Part shown: one piece after another, positions 24,467-31,852 of the stretch
Numbering within the stretch: position 1 is the first letter of the stretch
How the letters are laid out: each line of letters opens with the position of its first letter
Source of the DNA: a virus
IMG/VR virus record: IMGVR_UViG_3300049795_000013
Location: 1 to 47,749 of that record
Direction: 5' to 3' (one strand)
Length of the DNA stretch: 47,749 bases
Position numbers and translations under genes: made by a program
The notes under the pieces: generated by a model
Seen by the model: only the letters and a program-made list of their open reading frames with translations
The model's database searches: none
What the model was told of the DNA's origin: nothing

Positions 24467-26894
24467 TAGACATCTTGCCCGGAAGCGGCACAAGACGCGT
24501 GTAGGCCCGGCTGAACGCGTCCCCCTGATCTTTATATGTGCCGTTGGGGAAGCTGCGCAATTCATCCTTCAGCGCTTTATTCCAATCGCCGATGACCATA
24601 TCGCAGTTGCCAACGTTCACTTCAGCTGCCAGCGGCATCGCACGGGTTTCCTTGTCGCCCGATTCAGGCCCCCACACCACCGGGTAGCCTTTCAGCTTTT
24701 TGACGATGTACTCAGTCTGCGCGGTTCCGCCTGCACCAGGGTCATCAGGGATGTCCTGCGTGATCTTGCGGCCGTCCATAACAGCGGTGTCTTGAATTTG
24801 CTGGTCACGCTCACCCGGCCCCCATTGTCCGCGATGCACCCCGCCGAAGATGACGCGCCCCGATTCTTGGTGCACCCCGAGCAGGCCACCCACCGTGTAC
24901 GCGCCGCCGTTCGGGGTCGCTGCCAAGTCCCAGCCACGCACCCACTTGATACGGCCAGCGGGCAGCGCTTCAATCATCCTGATCTTGTCGGGCATGAACA
25001 TCAAGCCAGCGCGTGGCTTTGGTAACTGTTGGAACAGGCTGCCCCAGGTGCGTGCGTCGGCCCTGAACTGTGACCAGTGCTGTTCAGTGAACCACTCGGG
25101 CCAAAGCATCTCACCGTACGCACGCCCCAATGGGTCGCTGTCGGTTTCGCATTGCGCTTGAAGGCAAAGCACGGTCCATACGTTGCCGTCTTGGCAAACG
25201 ATGTCACCGGATTCACCGTCCCAATCAACGGGCAGGATGCGGCCCGACAAGTCATTCTCGTTCCATCTGGTTTGGATAATGAATAGCGATCCGCCCGGCA
25301 CCAAGCGCGTCTTGATGTCATCTTGGAACGCTGCCCAGGTCTTTTCTTGTATCACTTCGCTGTCTGCCTGCTCGCGACCTTTCACGGGGTCATCGATACC
25401 GAGGATTTCGAAGCGATTGCCGGTTGCGCCGCCCAGGATGCCCGTTGCCATGTATTCGCTACCGTTGGTCAGGACGAAGTTATTCGCTGCTGCCGATACA
25501 TTAGACAGCTCAACGTCCCACAGCTTGGCGTAGCGTGCCTGCGTGATGATGCTGCGCGTGCGGCGACCCATCTTGACTGCGAGCGCGTCCGCATAGCTGA
25601 ACAGGCCCACGCGTGTCTTTGGGTACTTGCCCATCAGGTACGACGGCATGACCACGGAAGCGTATGTACTGTTGTGAGTCGGTGTCATCGATTTGCCACA
25701 TAAGAACAGATGACTTGGTGAATCAACCTCAATGCAAACAGTATCTGCGTTTCCAGCGGGTTCAACATCAATGTAGGTGTTTGGCGTCCGATACTGGTCA
25801 CGCGTCAAAATGGCTTTACGTGGCATACGTGCTGAATTCGCCATGTAGAATGAAACTCGGTACACCGGGCCGCAGTCCTTGCCGTACAGCGTGGCGCGCC
25901 CCTCAATCAACGCAGCCTTTACCCCCAATGACCGCACCAACTCTTGCACCATCTCAGCAAGAAATTTATTGGTGTTGCAGAAGGTCGTACATCCGCGTTT
26001 CTTGCACACAGTTCCGTCTGTATCGATCAACCCTTGCAGCAGTGATAACCGTTGATCGATCGAACCTCGCATGTAGATTGCTGGGATGTGCTTGTACCCG
26101 TAGGTTTTGTGAGGAACATCGTTGATCAGCGCAAACTTTACAAACTCAGCGCGAACGCCAATAACACTGAACAACGTAGGTACTGATGTTGTTCGGGTCG
26201 CATAGCCCAGTCGCTCAAGTTCGGCGCGCAACCATGGTTGATCTTCAATAGACGACGTTATCCGCATACCAGCGCTGTTTCCATCGCCTAACCATACACC
26301 CAACAAATACGGGTCAATCGGCAAATTTGCATCGGGTAGCTGCAACGCACCACCTTTCAAAATCATTGGTTGTTTGCTGCGTGTACGACAAAGTTCTTTG
26401 GTTTCTTTGATCTTGAAAACCTGCCGCTTCCCGCAAAGTCGGACTTGCCATTCGTGATCTTCGTCAGCAACAACGGTGTCCCCACAATCGGTGCTGACAT
26501 TGTACACAGGGCGATTAATCCACACCGGACTTTTCCACGTGACATTGCACACTGCTCCGGTTTCAGAAAACACCTGATCGCCAACACGCAGCGCGCCCAT
26601 AGTCGTCCAACCCGTTGGAGTTGGGATAGGTGTGCCTAGCGTGAGTGCCTTCGCGCTGCCGGGCGGCATGAAGATCATCAAGCGACCTCCGTACGTCAAG
26701 TAGCATTTCTCTACCGCCTTCAAAATCAATTTGTGATGGGGTGCCAGCATCAATTCGGCCACGGTGAAGTGATCCGCGTCCTCATCTTCAACTGGGCGAC
26801 CGGGAACGTCTACGTACTCAGCGAACGATATGGGGTCATCCCTGGCACGCCTGCGCCGCAGTAACTCGGATGCGGCTTTGGCACTGGGGGTCAT
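24429..26894 (-). CDS. terL: Terminase large subunit interrupted by an intein
   Basis: This 821-aa precursor is the packaging ATPase and nuclease. The N-extein ends at FMPPGSAK (residues 75-82), the start of Walker A; a 326-aa intein follows (83-408), and the C-extein resumes with STYASV (409-414), completing the P-loop. Walker B is EILGIDDP (496-503). The nuclease part has RGWDLA (655-660, Asp657) and GDAFSRAY (791-798, Asp793). The spliced protein would be 495 aa, normal for this group. Splicing must occur to give a working P-loop. It overlaps TerS as ATGA. Its stop overlaps the small plus-strand gene by 38 bp. Confidence 0.95.
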   Translation of the reverse strand: MTPSAKAASELLRRRRARDDPISFAEYVDVPGRPVEDEDADHFTVAELMLAPHHKLILKAVEKCYLTYGGRLMIFMPPGSAKALTLGTPIPTPTGWTTMGALRVGDQVFSETGAVCNVTWKSPVWINRPVYNVSTDCGDTVVADEDHEWQVRLCGKRQVFKIKETKELCRTRSKQPMILKGGALQLPDANLPIDPYLLGVWLGDGNSAGMRITSSIEDQPWLRAELERLGYATRTTSVPTLFSVIGVRAEFVKFALINDVPHKTYGYKHIPAIYMRGSIDQRLSLLQGLIDTDGTVCKKRGCTTFCNTNKFLAEMVQELVRSLGVKAALIEGRATLYGKDCGPVYRVSFYMANSARMPRKAILTRDQYRTPNTYIDVEPAGNADTVCIEVDSPSHLFLCGKSMTPTHNSTYASVVMPSYLMGKYPKTRVGLFSYADALAVKMGRRTRSIITQARYAKLWDVELSNVSAAANNFVLTNGSEYMATGILGGATGNRFEILGIDDPVKGREQADSEVIQEKTWAAFQDDIKTRLVPGGSLFIIQTRWNENDLSGRILPVDWDGESGDIVCQDGNVWTVLCLQAQCETDSDPLGRAYGEMLWPEWFTEQHWSQFRADARTWGSLFQQLPKPRAGLMFMPDKIRMIEALPAGRIKWVRGWDLAATPNGGAYTVGGLLGVHQESGRVIFGGVHRGQWGPGERDQQIQDTAVMDGRKITQDIPDDPGAGGTAQTEYIVKKLKGYPVVWGPESGDKETRAMPLAAEVNVGNCDMVIGDWNKALKDELRSFPNGTYKDQGDAFSRAYTRLVPLPGKMSISKTLLDRIRRS
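25671..26648 (-). other. Intein with LAGLIDADG homing endonuclease (class 3-like)
   Basis: The 326-aa insertion begins with ALTLGTPIPTPTGW. The first residue is Ala instead of the usual Cys/Ser. Block B has VVADEDHEWQV with Trp67; block F has TVCIEVDSPSHLF with Cys305; the end is PTHN followed by Ser (+1). Ala1, Trp in block B and Cys in block F fit class 3 inteins (WCT triad), except +1 is Ser rather than Thr. The endonuclease motifs are LLGVWLGDG (115-123) and LLQGLIDTDG (203-212), both with their Asp, so the nuclease could be active. Ten Cys are present. The insertion splits the P-loop between Lys and Ser. Confidence 0.92.
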
Positions 26895-27568
26895 TTGCGC
26901 CCTCGCATGATTTCGGCCTCAAGCTCAGCGTCGGTCATCTCTGATTCGTTCTTGATGTTGTGGTTGACCGTCTCTTTGTTCATGCCCAGGTAACGGGCGG
27001 CAGCTTCCCTGGCCGCGTCCTTGGATCGCATCAGCAGCTTTGTACCGTGCTTCGTCCGCTCGACACCCAAATATAAGGCAGCAGCATCTTTGGACAGTTC
27101 GCGGGTGTCCTTGATGCGTTCGTATGGTTCGCCCTCGCCAAAGCATTCTGGGCAATCGTCGTTCGGTTCACGGCGTGGGTTGAACCCTGCGCCGCCCATC
27201 TGGTTGAAATCCTTTTTGCATTGAGCATCGCGGAATTCGTTCAACGTACGTTGATATCGATTTTCGTAGCCGTAGCAATATCGACACGCGCCCTGCCAAT
27301 GTGCGATGAGTTCTCTAGGGTCGGCACGCAGCACTCTGGCGATATCTTCAACAACATCGGTTACAGATAATTTAGGTTTCGATGAAGTTCCAATTTCGGT
27401 CAAAATTTGTTGCGTTTGAGCAACTACGCGATCCAACTTTGTCAGACGTTCGCCTTCCGCCCTCGCGTACACGCCATCATAGCCTGCCCGACGACAAGCT
27501 TTAGTAGCGTTTTTGTCTATGAGCCATTCGTAGATGAACGCGTATTCGTAGGCACTTAAGTTTTCCAT
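26891..27568 (-). CDS. terS: Terminase small subunit with zinc-binding insert
   Basis: The 225-aa protein begins with a helix-turn-helix-like part (EYAFIYEWLIDKNATKACRRAGY, 8-30), as in Terminase_2/XtmA small subunits. Then comes SVTDVVEDIARVLRADPREL and a Cys insert: C95-x2-C98 (CRYC) and C139-x2-C142 (CPEC), enough for one zinc site. The C-terminus is basic and ends before TerL as ATGA. It recognises the packaging start on DNA. RBS AGAGG precedes ATG 27568. Confidence 0.9.
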   Translation of the reverse strand: MENLSAYEYAFIYEWLIDKNATKACRRAGYDGVYARAEGERLTKLDRVVAQTQQILTEIGTSSKPKLSVTDVVEDIARVLRADPRELIAHWQGACRYCYGYENRYQRTLNEFRDAQCKKDFNQMGGAGFNPRREPNDDCPECFGEGEPYERIKDTRELSKDAAALYLGVERTKHGTKLLMRSKDAAREAAARYLGMNKETVNHNIKNESEMTDAELEAEIMRGRK

Positions 27569-27610
27569 CTGGTTTCCTCTTTTTGCAAAATAAGAACAGT
27601 ATATCAGGGA

Positions 27611-27713
27611 AATCCCTCCGTTTAATTACAGGTAGTTTTACTTTTACTTTCGCGCTTAAATTTAAAAAGATATATAATACTGTAACTTGTAGCTGTAATT
27701 AAACGGAAGGATT
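27611..27713. promoter_or_regulatory. Inverted 21-bp repeat between terS and 27721, with promoter-like AT-rich core
   Basis: Two copies of the same sequence lie head to head at 27611-27631 (minus) and 27693-27713 (plus), each reading toward its own gene. They share CTGTAATTAAACGGA exactly, then A or G, then GGATT. 61 bp lie between the arms and are AT-rich, with TATAAT at 27673-27678 (plus). A minus TATACT lies outside the arms at 27603-27598. Each copy lies in the leader of its gene. This looks like a shared operator (or shared RNA-leader element) controlling divergent late and early units. A nearby AGGGA-AA-TCCCT palindrome (27606-27617) adds to it. Confidence 0.65.
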
Positions 27714-27720
27714 CCACCAA

Positions 27721-28335
27721 ATGAGCGATCTCCCAAAGACGCGAGATGCCGCGTATGCATCAGGAAGTAAGTTCTACTTTACAGGAAGGGCCTGCAAGGC
27801 GGGCCATATCAACAAGCGTTACACGAGCGGTGGGAACTGCGTTGACTGCATCGTAGGCGCTAAGGAAATCCAGCGGGTTAAGAATCGCATCCGCGACCGC
27901 GTTCGTATCGCACACGCCAGCAAGGACACGTCTAGCTACACCCTGAGCATCCGTCCGGAGTGGTTCGAGGCCTTCGAGCATCTTAAGGACATCATGAATG
28001 GCGCCAATGTAGAGCAGACCGAGCGAACATGGAGCATGCTCGAAAGCATGAAAAAGGAATCCAAGAATCCGTTTATCAGCGCCACCGACCCTATCAGGGC
28101 CACACTTGCTGTAAATAAACATGTCATCCTAAAGACCGTCGTCTACAAAGATGGCCGGGTGACGAACCTGCCCATGCTCGATATCCGCGAACAGACGGAA
28201 ACGTCGCCCGCGCTGATCAAGTTGAACGGCCAGCTGTATGAGGGCACGCTGATCATGGATTGCCTGCGCGGCACCCGTGAGTTGGTGCACCCGTTCAACG
28301 CTTCCCAATGGCTCTACGACAACCCACCACACTAA
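27721..28335 (+). CDS. Zinc-motif protein, first gene of the plus-strand block
   Basis: The 204-aa protein starts with a short treble-clef-like motif: C25-x3-H29 and C40-x2-C43 (RACKAGHINKRY... NCVDC), seen in several phage proteins of unknown role and near HNH-type folds. The middle (YTLSIRPEWFEAFEHLKDIMNG, 72-93) may be a small helical DNA-binding part. The rest is mixed alpha/beta. It stands alone, with the 21-bp operator copy just before its ribosome site (AAGGA), and a terminator follows. A DNA-binding regulator of the divergent promoters would fit, but is inference. Confidence 0.72.
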   Translation: MSDLPKTRDAAYASGSKFYFTGRACKAGHINKRYTSGGNCVDCIVGAKEIQRVKNRIRDRVRIAHASKDTSSYTLSIRPEWFEAFEHLKDIMNGANVEQTERTWSMLESMKKESKNPFISATDPIRATLAVNKHVILKTVVYKDGRVTNLPMLDIREQTETSPALIKLNGQLYEGTLIMDCLRGTRELVHPFNASQWLYDNPPH

Positions 28336-28426
28336 GGACTGACATGACCTAACGACATCCGACCCACTGCGTATACACCAGAATACTAGAAGCAGGTCGC
28401 CGGGAACCTTTAGAACCTCCGGGGAG
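28336..28426. other. Non-coding leader/trailer, nothing recognised
   Basis: These 91 bases after the zinc-motif gene hold no convincing frame. A near-symmetric stretch with CCGGG and CCTCCGGGG at about 28400-28424 could fold in RNA but matches no riboswitch I know. Confidence 0.4.
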
Positions 28427-28450
28427 AAAACCACTTAACTGTGGTTTTTT
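28427..28450 (+). terminator. Rho-independent terminator before the early promoter
   Basis: AAAACCAC and GTGGTTTT form an 8-bp stem around TTAACT, followed by more T. It ends the 27721 transcript just before the promoter at 28461. Confidence 0.85.
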
Positions 28451-28460
28451 TACAGAAGTG

Positions 28461-28489
28461 TTGACACGGATACCGTGCCTTGCTATAGT
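28461..28489 (+). promoter_or_regulatory. Strong sigma70 promoter with palindromic operator (copy 1)
   Basis: TTGACA (28461-28466), 17 bp, TATAGT (28484-28489). The spacer holds CACGG-ATA-CCGTG (28465-28477), a perfect 5-bp palindrome overlapping the -35. A near-identical copy lies at 45989-46017, and the similarity continues through CTACACCAAC(T/C)GGAGAACA to the start codon. It drives the run of small genes 28517-30707. The palindrome suggests a repressor or sigma competitor site. Confidence 0.88.
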
Positions 28490-28516
28490 TCACCTACACC
28501 AACTGGAGAACACATC

Positions 28517-28726
28517 ATGTCGAAAACACTGACCCTTGCAGCAATCGCCCTGCGTGATATTGAGAACTACCGCCCTTCTAAAGCAATCGAGTCGCTGCAT
28601 GAATCGGGTGCAAAGTTTGCGTCAAAAGCCCACCACGATGAATGGATTTTTCCGGACGGGTCGGCTGTAGTTCGCAGCTACGATGGGGTGTTTTACGACC
28701 TCAAAGCAGCATTGGGGCTCGCATGA
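28517..28726 (+). CDS. Small early protein (69 aa), unknown
   Basis: The first gene after the strong promoter; start at ATG 28517 with TGGAGAA upstream. The product is mixed alpha/beta with SVVRSYDGVFYDL-like end (actual: SAVVRSYDGVFYDLKAALG). No known family. It overlaps the next gene as ATGA. A host-directed early function is likely from position only. Confidence 0.65.
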   Translation: MSKTLTLAAIALRDIENYRPSKAIESLHESGAKFASKAHHDEWIFPDGSAVVRSYDGVFYDLKAALGLA

Positions 28727-28947
28727 GCACCTACCGCGTGTACATGTCAGCACGTATGGCGGCAACAGGCGAGCAGGCCGCTGATGTCACCCTCTGTAAC
28801 CTTTCAAGTGAATTTGCGGAAGATTTCGTTGAGACACTTAATGCAAGTTCGACGGACGAAGCTGTCCTATCAATCCAGCGTAGCTTGCGCGCATTGTACG
28901 ACGGTCGCGCCCTGCTGTTCGTCTACATGAAAGAAGAAACCAAATGA
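28723..28947 (+). CDS. Small early protein (74 aa), unknown
   Basis: It starts at ATG 28723 (ATGA overlap with the previous gene) and ends overlapping the Ala-rich repeat gene. It has a helix with SEFAEDFVETLNASSTDEAV and an acidic character. No family is recognised. Confidence 0.62.
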   Translation: MSTYRVYMSARMAATGEQAADVTLCNLSSEFAEDFVETLNASSTDEAVLSIQRSLRALYDGRALLFVYMKEETK

Positions 28948-29594
28948 AACTGACCACAACATTCAACTTGCTGCGCACCAAGCACGCGTGTACAGAAGGC
29001 TATCGCAAGCTTGCCAAGCACTTGGGTGGCGTTGAGGCGTACGGTGAGGACAAGGAAATCAACCTGTTGACGATCCTTGATTCAAACGGCTTCGATGACG
29101 CTGTTTGGTGCTTGCGCGCCACTGTGCAAGATGCTGACAACATCAAACGTTTGATTGCCTGTGATTTCGCAGAAAGCGTTTTGCACATCTTCGAATCTAA
29201 GTGTCCCGGCGACGACCGTCCCCGCAAAGCCATCGAGACTGCACGTAAGTTTGCGCTCGGTGAGGCGACGATAGGCGAATTGCGTGCTGCCGCTGATGCT
29301 GCTTATGCTGCTGCTGCTGATGCTGCTTATGCTGCTGCTTATGCTGCTGCTGCTGCTGATGCTGATGCTGCTGCTGCTGATGCCGCTGATGCTGCTTATG
29401 CTGCTGCTGCTGATGCTGCTTATGCTGCTGATGCTTATGCTGCTGATGCTGCTTATGCTGCTGATGCTTATGCTGCTGCTGCTTATGCTGCTTATGCTGC
29501 TGCTGCTGATGCTGCTGCTGCTGATGCTGCTGCTGATGCGCGAAAAGCAAAGCGTGCCCAACTGACCGAAATCCTGCGAAAGCATCTGTCATGA
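28944..29594 (+). CDS. Imm-5-like protein with Ala/Asp/Tyr repeat tail
   Basis: The 216-aa protein has an N-terminal domain (1-110) similar to the Imm-5-like 'putative immunity protein' group: HLGGVEAYGEDKEINLLTIL, GFDDAVWCLRAT, FAESVLHIFE and RPRKAIETARKFALGE. Then residues about 114-198 are only Ala, Asp and Tyr in AADAAY / AAAY blocks, probably one long helix. A basic end follows (ARKAKRAQLTEILRKHLS). In this family the Ala-rich helix often varies in length. The DNA of the tail is a GCT-GAT-TAT short repeat. Nothing known of its target. Confidence 0.7.
   Translation: MKLTTTFNLLRTKHACTEGYRKLAKHLGGVEAYGEDKEINLLTILDSNGFDDAVWCLRATVQDADNIKRLIACDFAESVLHIFESKCPGDDRPRKAIETARKFALGEATIGELRAAADAAYAAAADAAYAAAYAAAAADADAAAADAADAAYAAAADAAYAADAYAADAAYAADAYAAAAYAAYAAAADAAAADAAADARKAKRAQLTEILRKHLS
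29284..29538 (+). repeat. GCT/GAT/TAT microsatellite-like coding repeat
   Basis: About 255 bases are built from GCTGCT, GATGCT and TATGCT, encoding the Ala/Asp/Tyr tail. All units are 3-nt multiples, so slippage would change helix length without frame loss. Confidence 0.9.
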
Positions 29595-29752
29595 TCAAAG
29601 CCCTCAACTTGTATCTACGTCGTCGGGCGCTGCACAAGCATCTTGAGCGGCTGTCAAAGCTTTTAGCTATGCCAGGAACGTCGCTGATTCAGCGAGAACA
29701 GGTTTCAGAAGAATGGCGTACAACCTATCAAGCATTAAGGGGACTCTCATGA
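29591..29752 (+). CDS. Small early protein (53 aa), unknown
   Basis: The frame starts at ATG 29591, overlapping the repeat-gene stop as ATGA, and ends overlapping the next start as ATGA. It encodes a basic, mostly helical peptide (LYLRRRALHKHLERLSKLL) with a second helix (REQVSEEWRTTYQAL). Its coupling on both sides supports translation. Confidence 0.6.
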   Translation: MIKALNLYLRRRALHKHLERLSKLLAMPGTSLIQREQVSEEWRTTYQALRGLS

Positions 29753-29946
29753 TCAATCCGAAAACCATCCTCAACAGCCCTAGCACGCTGCCAGTAGAGC
29801 GCGCAATCGTCGCAATGGATATCGAGATAGCCAACACGCAAACGCGCCTGGAGACAGCACGACACTTCAAGGGAACCGCCGTCAGCGGCTACGAATCCAA
29901 ACTGGCCCGCCTGCACACCGCACGCGAAGCCCTCACTAACATCTAG
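29749..29946 (+). CDS. Small early protein (65 aa), helical
   Basis: Start at ATG 29749 (ATGA overlap). The protein is two helices, with ERAIVAMDIEIANTQTRLETARHF then SKLARLHTAREAL, probably a coiled-coil hairpin. No known family. Confidence 0.6.
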   Translation: MINPKTILNSPSTLPVERAIVAMDIEIANTQTRLETARHFKGTAVSGYESKLARLHTAREALTNI

Positions 29947-29956
29947 GGGTGCGACC

Positions 29957-30139
29957 ATGAAACGACCCACGCCCGCACAGATCGCCAAGAAGCGACTCAG
30001 TGCCAACCTGACTCAACCAGCTGCGGCTACGCTGATCCACAGCACCAAGCGCACATGGCAGGACTGGGAAGCCGGTATCAGCCCCATGCACCTTGGTCTG
30101 TGGGAACTGTTCACACTCAAGGTAAAGGAACTGACATGA
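29957..30139 (+). CDS. Small XRE-like helix-turn-helix protein
   Basis: The 60-aa protein is just one HTH: AKKRLSANLTQPAAATLIHSTKRTWQDWEAG (10-40), followed by MHLGLWELFTLKV. The 'LTQ..AA.LI..s.rtWq.WE.G...M....wELF' pattern is typical of tiny phage regulators. It is too short for a dimerisation domain. A role on the CACGG palindrome promoters is possible but untested. Confidence 0.78.
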   Translation: MKRPTPAQIAKKRLSANLTQPAAATLIHSTKRTWQDWEAGISPMHLGLWELFTLKVKELT

Positions 30140-30609
30140 TCAAGCTATTACTCTGGATTGGCTTCGTCGCCAAGAACTACGACGCTGAAACAGTGTGGCC
30201 ATTCCACGTTGCCACTTATCGGCAAAATACCGTGCCGCGAGCTAAACCACAAAGGGCCACTTTGACAATAAGGAGTGGCACAATGCACATGCCATATGAA
30301 GATAATCCCCTCGGTCTACCGTGGGCCCTCGATGAGGAAGCCGCAAGCGGGGAAGTAATCGGATGCCGCACTATTGAAGATTGTGCCGGGCTCGGCATCG
30401 CCAATACGCATGGTCTTGCTGACGATGAAGAGGATGCAGCTATCGCAGACCACATCATCAAGTCGGCCAACCTGCACGGGCAGCTTGTAGCCGCGCTGCT
30501 CGACGCCAACGTAGCGTTACATGATCTTAGCCCAGTCAATCCTGACAAGTACCACTACGCTCGTGAGAAGGTTCGCGAAGCACTGACCGCAGCCGGGGTG
30601 CCATCATGA
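30136..30609 (+). CDS. Early protein, unknown (157 aa, or 108 aa from 30283)
   Basis: From ATG 30136 (ATGA overlap with the HTH gene) the frame has a hydrophobic start (IKLLLWIGFVA) and continues to 30609. A second start at 30283 has a much stronger ribosome site (AAGGAG, 7 nt), giving 108 aa that begin with MHMPYEDNP. The last part is acidic and helical (GLADDEEDAAIADHIIKSANLHGQLVAALL). Two products from one frame are possible. No family recognised. Confidence 0.55.
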   Translation: MIKLLLWIGFVAKNYDAETVWPFHVATYRQNTVPRAKPQRATLTIRSGTMHMPYEDNPLGLPWALDEEAASGEVIGCRTIEDCAGLGIANTHGLADDEEDAAIADHIIKSANLHGQLVAALLDANVALHDLSPVNPDKYHYAREKVREALTAAGVPS

Positions 30610-30707
30610 TCCAACAAGCAATCATCGCCCACGCGAACGGCGTCATGCTGGGCCATTGCAGCCGCTTGCCATGCGCAACTACGAAACATGTTTCTCGTTA
30701 CGGTTGA
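30606..30707 (+). CDS. Possible 33-aa peptide ending the early cluster
   Basis: The frame starts at ATG 30606, overlapping the previous stop as ATGA, and ends at 30707 just before a terminator stem that serves the other strand. It has no known motif. Supported by coupling only. Confidence 0.35.
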   Translation: MIQQAIIAHANGVMLGHCSRLPCATTKHVSRYG

Positions 30708-30713
30708 AGAGAT

Positions 30714-30736
30714 AAAAAATCCCGCTCTAGGCGGGA
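30714..30736 (-). terminator. Terminator for the minus-strand block
   Basis: On the minus strand TCCCGC / GCGGGA form a stem with a 5-nt loop, followed by TTTTTT. It lies just past the stop of the 61-aa gene and ends the 40252-30742 block. Confidence 0.8.
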
Positions 30737-30741
30737 CTCGA

Positions 30742-30927
30742 TTACATCGGGGAAACACAAGCGGGGCGCACTCTGAAGTTTTGCAAGTCGCCCCGCACAC
30801 CGTCCGGCTTGATTTCCCACCACACTCCGCTAGGCCCGGTCACATGGGATTTGACGAACGTTCCCAGGCGCGCTGGCCCGCGATTCATTCGCACCCGCAC
30901 CACGTCACCCCGTTTCAATTTAGTCAT
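30742..30927 (-). CDS. Small SH3/KOW-like protein
   Basis: The 61-aa basic protein begins with KLKRGDVVRVRMNRGPARLGTFV, the layout of a KOW/SH3 barrel, and continues with VWWEIKPDGVRGDLQNFRV. It may bind nucleic acid or protein. Last gene of the minus block. Confidence 0.6.
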   Translation of the reverse strand: MTKLKRGDVVRVRMNRGPARLGTFVKSHVTGPSGVWWEIKPDGVRGDLQNFRVRPACVSPM

Positions 30928-30939
30928 GCTGATAACCCC

Positions 30940-31137
30940 TTAGTTAGTTGAGTCGCTAATATAACCGCGTCTAGCGAGATACGCAAGCCCCTGCTCGGTA
31001 ATAGCGCCTTGCCAATTGATCCATCCTCGGGACTTCAGGTTCCACCAGCGCTGGGTCTGCTGCGGCCCCAGGGGTAACACCTTCGCTGCTCGGAGGTCCG
31101 CCAACATTTGGGCGGTACAGTATGGTTTCGGTTGCAT
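30940..31137 (-). CDS. Small winged-helix-like protein (65 aa)
   Basis: Start at ATG 31137 (a TTG is four codons upstream). TAQMLADLRAAKVLPLGPQQTQRWWNL leads to GWINWQGAITEQGLAYLARRGYI, which resembles the recognition helix and wing of small HTH proteins ('iTeqGlayL'). Function unknown. Confidence 0.58.
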   Translation of the reverse strand: MQPKPYCTAQMLADLRAAKVLPLGPQQTQRWWNLKSRGWINWQGAITEQGLAYLARRGYISDSTN

Positions 31138-31163
31138 ACGAGCTTTCAAATATCCATTGTCGG

Positions 31164-31364
31164 TTAGTGTTCCACATCGGGCAACCTCGCTTTGCCAGCA
31201 CGCGGCGCAAGGTAGACACCGCAGTCATAGGGGCGCGTACGGCCATGCTCCAGCCACTTACCCCAATGCTGCTTGAAGCGCTTCCGGACAAACCAGATGC
31301 CATCCTGGCGCATTGCAAACTGTGTGTTCTCACCATTGCCGACCGTGTATATCTCGTTGCTCAT
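31164..31364 (-). CDS. Small protein (66 aa), unknown
   Basis: It overlaps the DUF1643 gene as ATGA. The sequence has DGIWFVRKRFKQHWGKWLEHGRTRP, basic and aromatic. Such short proteins often lie with phage metabolism genes; no family recognised. Confidence 0.58.
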   Translation of the reverse strand: MSNEIYTVGNGENTQFAMRQDGIWFVRKRFKQHWGKWLEHGRTRPYDCGVYLAPRAGKARLPDVEH

Positions 31365-31852
31365 GGCATCACCCAGGGATCAATAGGTTGATCGGATTTG
31401 ACATACAGCGGGTGGCGTGGGTGGCCGTCCTTGGTGGTGCCCAAGCAGTACAAGCAATTGGGGGTGAGGTCATCGGAAGTCCAACGCAGTATTTGCACAG
31501 CGTCAAACACGTAGGGTTCAATCACCTTGTGCTGTGCACCCCACGCAACAATGATCTTGTAGTCACCTTGCGCCACATGAAGTAAATAGTTGTAATTGTC
31601 TCGCCCTTGCGCCACACCCAGGCCGACAGCAAACATATCTGCGGGCTTGGTAGCGCGATAGGCAAACAGATTGACCACAACGAACCCAGCACCACGCGCA
31701 AAGGTTCGGCAGCGCCTGATAGTCGCGTCATCAATGTCGGCGTCTGCGGTGCTTGGATTGAGCATCACGAACGCAACCCGGCGCATGCTCGCGTCACCCT
31801 CACGCGACAGCCAATAGCGATACTTGCCGCAAGGACTGATAGTGGCGCTCAT
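31361..31852 (-). CDS. DUF1643 family protein
   Basis: The 163-aa protein matches DUF1643: CGKYRYWLSR, RRVAFVMLNPSTADADIDDATIRRC (the 'mlNPStAd...D.Ti.r' block), VVNLFAYRAT and then VAWGAQHKV. The pattern resembles a uracil-DNA-glycosylase-like or nucleotide-binding fold, but no activity is established. Start ATG 31852 overlaps the upstream stop (ATGA). Confidence 0.88.
   Translation of the reverse strand: MSATISPCGKYRYWLSREGDASMRRVAFVMLNPSTADADIDDATIRRCRTFARGAGFVVVNLFAYRATKPADMFAVGLGVAQGRDNYNYLLHVAQGDYKIIVAWGAQHKVIEPYVFDAVQILRWTSDDLTPNCLYCLGTTKDGHPRHPLYVKSDQPIDPWVMP

Noticed and set aside
29284-29538. Opposite-strand Ser- and Gln/His-rich frames through the Ala repeat
   Set aside because: Consequence of the triplet repeat being open in all frames; no starts or ribosome sites of their own.
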